Source of the DNA: Thermoplasmatota archaeon
Lineage (GTDB): Archaea > Thermoplasmatota > Thermoplasmata > UBA10834
Direction: 5' to 3'
NCBI GenBank assembly: GCA_022848805.1
Contig: JAJISI010000047.1
Coordinates: forward strand, 1-8,957
DNA length: 8,957 bases
The notes below the pieces were generated by a model. That model was not told the origin of the DNA. It saw only the letters and a program-made list of their open reading frames with translations, and ran no database searches. A program made the position numbers and the translations under genes. Numbering within the stretch: the first letter of the stretch is position 1; each line of letters opens with the position of its first letter. Below, piece by piece: positions 5,576 to 8,957 of the stretch.

Positions 5576-7044
5576 AGGAGGCAATATCGAAACTGGTCTC
5601 GTCAATTCCTGATGGTCTTTGGCGAGACGCCGAAGCGGCAGCAGCGATTGTGCGCCGATCTACGACCGTCGTTGTGGCGACACATATAGACGCTGATGGC
5701 ATAGCCGCGGGATCGATTGCGAAGCTTGTCCTGGAGAGGATGGGCATCTCACACGACGTCAGGTTCTTCAAGAAGCTGGACGAACCGGCGATCGCTTCGC
5801 TGAAGAGTGAGGGGGCCGACCTTGTATGGTTCACGGACCTCGGCAGTGGATCTGCCTCGAAGCTCGAAGGTCTCCCAGCGGTCATAAGCGATCATCACGT
5901 TCCAGATGCGGGTGGTCAGAACGCTAGAACGACAGCGCAGGCAACCCTATCCGATTTCTCAGCCCCCTGCCAAGTAAACCCGCATCTACACGGCATTTCA
6001 GGCGCGTCAGACTTGAGCGGAGCGGGCGCGACATTCCTCGTAGCAGTCGCAGCGGACGAGCAGAACGCCGACCTCGCAGCCCTCGCCGTACTGGGAAGTA
6101 TCGGTGACCTGCAGGATCAGAAGACAAGACAGCTGGAAGGCATCAACAGGAACATACTATCCCTTGCCGTCGCCAGCGGGTTCGTCGAGGCCGAGGAGGA
6201 TATCCGGTATTTCGGTCGCGAGACGCGGCCACTCTTCAAGATGCTCCAGTACTCGAGCGACCCGTTCCTGCCAGGTATCACCGGCAAGGAGCAGGAATGC
6301 ATCAGCTTCCTCCTAAGCCTCGGGATCGAGCTCAAGGAAGGAGACGCGTGGCGAACGTGGGCGATGCTGTCCTCTGACGAGAAGTCGAAGATAATCACTG
6401 CGCTGCGCGATCATCTGTCGATGCGCAGACGCAAACAGGAGACGATCGACCGGCTGACGGGAGAGGCGTACGTTCTTACCCGGGAGGAGCCTGGCACGCC
6501 GGTTCGTGACGTGAAGGAGTTCGCCACCTTGCTCAACGCCTGCGGGAGACACAGGAAGGCGGAAGTGGGGCTCAGAATATGCGTCGGCGATAGAGGTCCC
6601 GCGCTGTCCGAGGGATACGCGCTCCTCAGGGACCACAGGTATGCTCTCAGAATGGCGTTGGAATCCGCTAAGAGCAGAGGGATCACCAGGATGAAGCACA
6701 TACAGTTCTTCGATGCAGAGGACGACATCGAAGAGACCATCGTAGGGACGATCGCTGGGATGCTCCTCGGTGGGAGCGGATCGGATAGAACCGCCCCTAT
6801 GGTGGCGTTCGCGGACTCTGTGGAACCGAGCGACTCGCCGATGGTCAAGGTTTCGTCCAGGGGTACTCAAGAGCTGGTGGCACGCGGGATGGACCTATCG
6901 GAGGCCATGCGCGCCGTCGCTGGCGGAATGGGCGGGATAGGTGGCGGCCACAACATCGCGGCTGGCGCGACGATACCCTCCGACAAGAAGGATGAGTTTC
7001 TGAGACTCCTCGACGAAATGATCGGGTCGCAGCTCTCGGGCTAG
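5572..7044 (+). CDS. DHH/DHHA1 phosphoesterase, archaeal RecJ/GAN-like nuclease
   Basis: A 490-residue protein with the full DHH-superfamily arrangement. Motif I is ATHIDADG (36-43), motif II WFTDLGSG (86-93), motif III SDHH (106-109) followed by VNPH (135-138) and SGAG (149-152), and motif IV GSIGDLQD (175-182). The DHHA1 substrate-binding domain ends in GGIGGGHNIAAGATIP, with the GGGH motif at 457-460. All metal-binding Asp and His residues look intact, so an active Mn-dependent single-strand nuclease is expected. Archaeal relatives of this size include the GINS-associated nuclease (GAN), the archaeal counterpart of Cdc45 in the replicative helicase complex, and other RecJ-like exonucleases; which one this is cannot be told here. 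It is last in the operon, begins at GTG 5572 with a Shine-Dalgarno, and shares its stop with the convergent argF gene. Confidence 0.9.
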   Translation: MKEAISKLVSSIPDGLWRDAEAAAAIVRRSTTVVVATHIDADGIAAGSIAKLVLERMGISHDVRFFKKLDEPAIASLKSEGADLVWFTDLGSGSASKLEGLPAVISDHHVPDAGGQNARTTAQATLSDFSAPCQVNPHLHGISGASDLSGAGATFLVAVAADEQNADLAALAVLGSIGDLQDQKTRQLEGINRNILSLAVASGFVEAEEDIRYFGRETRPLFKMLQYSSDPFLPGITGKEQECISFLLSLGIELKEGDAWRTWAMLSSDEKSKIITALRDHLSMRRRKQETIDRLTGEAYVLTREEPGTPVRDVKEFATLLNACGRHRKAEVGLRICVGDRGPALSEGYALLRDHRYALRMALESAKSRGITRMKHIQFFDAEDDIEETIVGTIAGMLLGGSGSDRTAPMVAFADSVEPSDSPMVKVSSRGTQELVARGMDLSEAMRAVAGGMGGIGGGHNIAAGATIPSDKKDEFLRLLDEMIGSQLSG

Positions 7045-7976
7045 AGCACCGTCGAGAGTATCGCCTTCTGTGCGTGCAACCTGTTCTCTGCCTGGTCGAA
7101 CACTACGCTCCTGGGGCCGTCGATTATCTCCTCGGAGACCTCATACCCCCTGTGTGCAGGCAGGCAGTGCATGAAGAGCCAGCCCTTCTTGGCCTTCTCG
7201 GCCAGCTTGGGGTTGACCTGGAACGGCAGGAAGAGGTTCTCCCTCTCCTCCTTCTCGGCCTCCTGTCCCATGGAGACCCAGGTGTCTGTGTAGAGCACAT
7301 CCGCACCCTCTGCCGCCTCGAACGGGTTGGACATCACCTCGACCGTGCACCCATTCTCCTTGGCAATCTCCTGCGCCTTCGCGAACAAGTCGGCGTTGGG
7401 GGCGTGGCTCTTAGGCGTCGCAACACGCATGTTCATACCGGTCAACGCACAGCCGAGCAGCAAGGAGTTGCAGACATTGTTACCATCGCCCACGTATGTG
7501 AGCTGCAGCCCCTTCAGCTTCTTCTTCTTTTCAAGGATCGTGAGAAGGTCGCCTGCGCACTGACACGGGTGCTCCAAGTCGTCCAGGCCGTTTATCACAG
7601 GGACCGTCGCGTTCTTGGCGAGCTCACGCATGGTCTCGTTGCAGAACGCCCTGTACATGATCCCGTCCGTGTAGCGGCTCAGGACCTTCGCCACATCGGG
7701 CACGGTCTCCCGCTTGCCGATCTGCACCTCGTCGGGGCCTATGCATATCGCAGTGCCTCCGAGCTGCGTCATGCCAACCTCGAACGATATCCTCGTCCTG
7801 AGGCTGGGCTTCTCGAAAACCATCGCCAGGACCTTCCGCTTGAGGGGCTCAGGTCTCCTACCCTTCGGAGGCTCTGTCTTCGCTTTCAAGGCCTTGTCAA
7901 GTATCTTTTTGAAGTCGGCCTTCATGTCAAGAACGGATATTATGTCCCGCTTCAGCTGAATCACCACACTGGTCAC
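7041..7976 (-). CDS. argF: Ornithine carbamoyltransferase
   Basis: Catalyses carbamoyl phosphate plus ornithine to citrulline in arginine biosynthesis, in the cytoplasm. All signatures are present over 311 residues: FEKPSLRTR (54-62, the carbamoyl-phosphate S-x-R-T-R motif), MYR (107-109), HPCQ (136-139), DTWVSMG (231-237, the ornithine-specific SMG loop that separates this enzyme from aspartate carbamoyltransferase) and HCLPAHRG (270-277). The N terminus begins the usual domain with LKRDIISVLDM. A short basic insertion (PPKGRRPEPLKRK, about 36-48) precedes the first strand. The start is placed at GTG 7976 because GGAG lies seven bases upstream; the open frame continues to 8015 without family resemblance. 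It stands alone with no other arginine genes nearby. A catabolic role is possible but no arc-type neighbours are seen. Confidence 0.93.
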   Translation of the reverse strand: MTSVVIQLKRDIISVLDMKADFKKILDKALKAKTEPPKGRRPEPLKRKVLAMVFEKPSLRTRISFEVGMTQLGGTAICIGPDEVQIGKRETVPDVAKVLSRYTDGIMYRAFCNETMRELAKNATVPVINGLDDLEHPCQCAGDLLTILEKKKKLKGLQLTYVGDGNNVCNSLLLGCALTGMNMRVATPKSHAPNADLFAKAQEIAKENGCTVEVMSNPFEAAEGADVLYTDTWVSMGQEAEKEERENLFLPFQVNPKLAEKAKKGWLFMHCLPAHRGYEVSEEIIDGPRSVVFDQAENRLHAQKAILSTVL

Positions 7977-7983
7977 GTGTTCA

Positions 7984-7987
7984 CTCC
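7984..7987 (-). promoter_or_regulatory. Shine-Dalgarno deciding the argF start
   Basis: On the minus strand GGAGTGA, with GGAG at 7987-7984, lies seven bases before GTG 7976. The family's N-terminal alignment also begins just after this codon. Confidence 0.6.
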
Positions 7988-7993
7988 GACTTA

Positions 7994-8019
7994 AGACTTT
8001 TGAACGTAACCTCAAGTCT
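7994..8019. promoter_or_regulatory. Inverted repeat upstream of argF, possible operator
   Basis: AGACTT (7994-7999) and AAGTCT (8014-8019) form exact six-base arms, 14 bases apart, with a near-symmetric inner TTGA/TCAA pair. The element covers the AT-richest part of the region ahead of argF, 18-43 bases upstream of the start codon, where a promoter should lie, although no good TATA box is evident. It may be a regulator-binding site, but this is weakly supported. Confidence 0.25.
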
Positions 8020-8039
8020 CGAGATGTGGGTGCATCGTT

Positions 8040-8186
8040 TCAAACGGCTGATAGGCGCTCGCAACGAGACTCTCCACAGACCGCACAGGAGAAACATCCT
8101 GACAACATGACTACAGGCCCTCCGCATTCCCGGCACCTCGTCCACCGGCTGCAGTCGTTCACATCGCTCTCGAGGCCATGAATCAT
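8040..8186 (-). CDS. Small zinc-ribbon protein, similar to the C-terminal tail of class II ribonucleotide reductase
   Basis: A candidate 48-residue protein. Cys18, Cys21, Cys31, Cys34, Cys37 and Cys42 form C-x2-C-x9-C-x2-C-x2-C-x4-C (RCRECGGPVVMLSGCFSCAVCGESRC). This resembles the cysteine-rich C-terminal ribbon that I recall from adenosylcobalamin-dependent ribonucleotide reductases, and also generic zinc ribbons. ATG 8186 was picked because GGAG lies nine bases upstream; the frame is open to 8312 but has only a TTG there and low-complexity, non-protein-like sequence. No TATA box is evident upstream. It could be a free-standing ribbon, a remnant of a larger gene, or a longer protein than drawn. 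Function unknown. Confidence 0.5.
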   Translation of the reverse strand: MIHGLESDVNDCSRWTRCRECGGPVVMLSGCFSCAVCGESRCERLSAV

Positions 8187-8348
8187 GTCGTCTATCTCCA
8201 GGATTCGAGAGGGACGCTCCGAGGGATGTAGTCTCCAGCCGGGGGTTGACGAAAATGCTCGTGACGGAAGCCCTGAACGAGCCTGCGAGTCGGCCTGCTG
8301 GAAGGGCGACAAGCTTTATCTAGGGCGAGACAATGGAGGATTTGCAGT
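8187..8348. other. Gene-poor stretch before tRNA-His
   Basis: With the neighbouring argF leader, the 370 or so bases between argF and tRNA-His hold only the 48-codon zinc-ribbon candidate, the inverted repeat near argF and the tRNA promoter. No other convincing reading frame, repeat or RNA structure was seen on either strand. Confidence 0.4.
8314..8322 (+). promoter_or_regulatory. TATA-like box for tRNA-His
   Basis: CTTTATCTA, preceded by the A-rich bases GACAAG, is centred about 31 bases before the mature 5' end at 8349. That predicts a transcription start a few bases ahead of the tRNA and a short 5' leader for RNase P to remove. Confidence 0.6.
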
Positions 8349-8420
8349 GGCCGGGGTGGGGTAATGGTATCCTTGGGGACTGTGGATCCCTTGAACCGGG
8401 TTCGATTCCCGGTCCCGGCC
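8349..8420 (+). tRNA. tRNA-His (anticodon GTG)
   Basis: A complete intron-less cloverleaf. The acceptor stem is GCCGGGG (8350-8356) with TCCCGGC (8413-8419), with one G-T pair at 7-66. The T arm is CCGGG/TTCGATT/CCCGG, with T54 at 8401. The anticodon stem is GGGGA/TCCCT around loop CTGTGGA, giving anticodon GTG for histidine codons. The histidine identity elements are encoded: G-1 at 8349 and discriminator C73 at 8420. The D arm contains the conserved GG. The 3' CCA is not encoded (CCT follows), so it must be added by nucleotidyltransferase. The gene converges with the zinc-ribbon gene 20 bases downstream; no T-rich terminator is obvious. Confidence 0.96.
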
Positions 8421-8440
8421 CCTCTCTCGCACGATTATGA

Positions 8441-8812
8441 TCACTCGCTGAACATGGCGCCGCAGTTAGGGCACTTCGTATCCGACTCGCCGACCGGCTT
8501 GCCGCACGCTGGGCACTCGTAGACCGCCTGATCGGCTCCGGGCGGCTCGGGCTGCGAAGACGGTTCCGTTCCCTCACGGTCCAGGGCGACGGAGGACGCC
8601 TCGGCCACCTCATCTGCGAATATCTCGAACTCGGTGCCGCACGACTCGCACTTGTTCTGTGAGGCAGTGACGGTCTCGCCGCAGAATGGGCATTCGAATT
8701 CCATATCATCGAACGAAGCCCCGCAACGGGGACACTTCCCCTCCCTTCCGGAGACCGTCTTCCCGCAGCCCACACAGGCTAGAATGAAAACTGGCAGCGA
8801 TTGCTCAGCCAT
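8441..8812 (-). CDS. Triple zinc-ribbon protein
   Basis: A 123-residue soluble protein with three similar treble/zinc-ribbon units, each of the form C-x2-C-G-x(9-10)-C-x2-C-G. The cysteines are 13/16/27/30, 41/44/55/58 and 100/103/114/117. The first two units are adjacent; the third is separated by an acidic, Ser/Pro-rich linker (about 63-97). Such DZR-like ribbons usually mediate protein or nucleic-acid contacts; no enzymatic motif or membrane segment is present and no partner can be named. ATG 8812 is chosen over the ATG at 8860 because a TATA-like box lies 25 bases upstream, the longer version would include that promoter, and the cysteine repeats all follow 8812. A leaderless message is likely. 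Confidence 0.85.
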   Translation of the reverse strand: MAEQSLPVFILACVGCGKTVSGREGKCPRCGASFDDMEFECPFCGETVTASQNKCESCGTEFEIFADEVAEASSVALDREGTEPSSQPEPPGADQAVYECPACGKPVGESDTKCPNCGAMFSE

Positions 8813-8833
8813 GGCGGTAAGATTATGCTGCGG

Positions 8834-8841
8834 GTATTTAA
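8834..8841 (-). promoter_or_regulatory. TATA box for the triple zinc-ribbon gene
   Basis: On the minus strand TTAAATAC, within CCAATTAAATACCCG, is centred about 25 bases before ATG 8812. It is the best TATA match in the window and predicts a leaderless transcript. Confidence 0.65.
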
Positions 8842-8881
8842 TTGGTTGCAGAATCCACAACGGATGCCAAGCGGGAAACCC

Positions 8882-8957
8882 TCAGGACTTCTTCGCGCCT
8901 TTGCCGCGGGCGGTCGGACTCTTCTTGCCGCCACCTTTCTTCTTGCTAGTATCTGTC
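8882..8957 (-). CDS. Lysine-rich C terminus of an unidentified protein (partial)
   Basis: The minus-strand frame entering at the right edge runs for 24 codons to TGA at 8884-8882. The peptide is highly basic and low in complexity (KKKGGGKK, then RGKGAKKS), as in the flexible tails of archaeal ribosomal, RNA-binding or DNA-binding proteins. The rest of the gene lies outside the window, so no identity can be given. It ends about 70 bases upstream of the triple zinc-ribbon start, which has its own promoter. Confidence 0.6.
   Translation of the reverse strand, partial: TDTSKKKGGGKKSPTARGKGAKKS

Noticed and set aside
6313..6870. Minus-strand frame of 185 codons inside the DHH nuclease gene
   Set aside because: It is antisense to conserved DHH-family coding sequence and has no recognisable motifs; treated as a shadow.
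7074..7994. Long plus-strand open frame (306 codons) opposite argF
   Set aside because: It lies entirely antisense to a well-supported argF gene, is Leu/His/Arg-rich with no family motif, and has no promoter or Shine-Dalgarno. It is a codon-bias shadow.
8320..8775. Minus-strand frame of 151 codons spanning the tRNA
   Set aside because: It covers the tRNA-His gene antisense and overlaps the triple zinc-ribbon gene in another frame; composition is Arg/Ser-rich and unlike a protein.
1..8957. CRISPR array, insertion sequence or phage remnant
   Set aside because: No regularly spaced repeats, transposase motifs, terminal inverted repeats with target duplications or phage structural genes were seen; tRNA-His has no neighbouring integrase or visible duplicated 3' end.

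Overview
The window looks like chromosomal DNA of a euryarchaeon. Evidence: an intron-less tRNA-His with a genome-encoded G-1 and no encoded CCA; several first genes with a TATA-like box about 25-30 bases before an ATG and no Shine-Dalgarno, which suggests leaderless transcripts; and a gene set typical of archaea (DUF123 GIY-YIG protein, COG1407-type phosphoesterase, RecJ/GAN-like DHH nuclease, short multi-zinc-ribbon proteins). Composition and gene content would suit a moderately GC-rich member of the Thermoplasmatota, but this is an inference and no marker gene here settles the lineage.

Layout, left to right. The 3' end of a membrane transporter, probably MFS (1-183 +), abuts a DUF1614 membrane protein (184-969 -). 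A DUF123 GIY-YIG-like gene lies upstream of it on the same strand (1025-1468 -). A divergent promoter region (about 1469-1598) separates DUF123 from a uridine/purine nucleoside phosphorylase (1599-2423 +). The phosphorylase converges on an unusual gene (2437-3672 -) with a HEAT-like N-terminal part, a C-terminal part resembling the anticodon-binding domain of class Ia aminoacyl-tRNA synthetases, and a lysine-rich tail. Behind it lies a metallophosphoesterase (3776-4519 -). A second divergent promoter region (4520-4619) leads into a tightly coupled operon: a YprB/RNase-H-like DEDD exonuclease (4620-5396 +), a 60-residue two-helix membrane protein (5393-5575 +) and a DHH/DHHA1 RecJ-like nuclease (5572-7044 +). 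This operon converges on ornithine carbamoyltransferase argF (7041-7976 -), the two sharing a CTAG stop. Next come a gene-poor stretch with one candidate 48-residue zinc-ribbon gene (8040-8186 -), tRNA-His(GTG) (8349-8420 +), a triple zinc-ribbon protein (8441-8812 -), and the lysine-rich 3' end of an unidentified gene leaving the window (8882-8957 -).

Functionally this is a mostly housekeeping region: nucleic-acid processing (GIY-YIG-like protein, phosphoesterase, two exonucleases), nucleoside salvage, arginine biosynthesis and translation. No mobile element, CRISPR array, phage gene or prominent direct repeat was seen. The items most worth following up are the HEAT/aaRS-anticodon-domain protein, the nuclease/mini-membrane-protein/nuclease operon, the nucleoside phosphorylase whose specificity residues look mixed, and the small zinc ribbon resembling the tail of class II ribonucleotide reductase.
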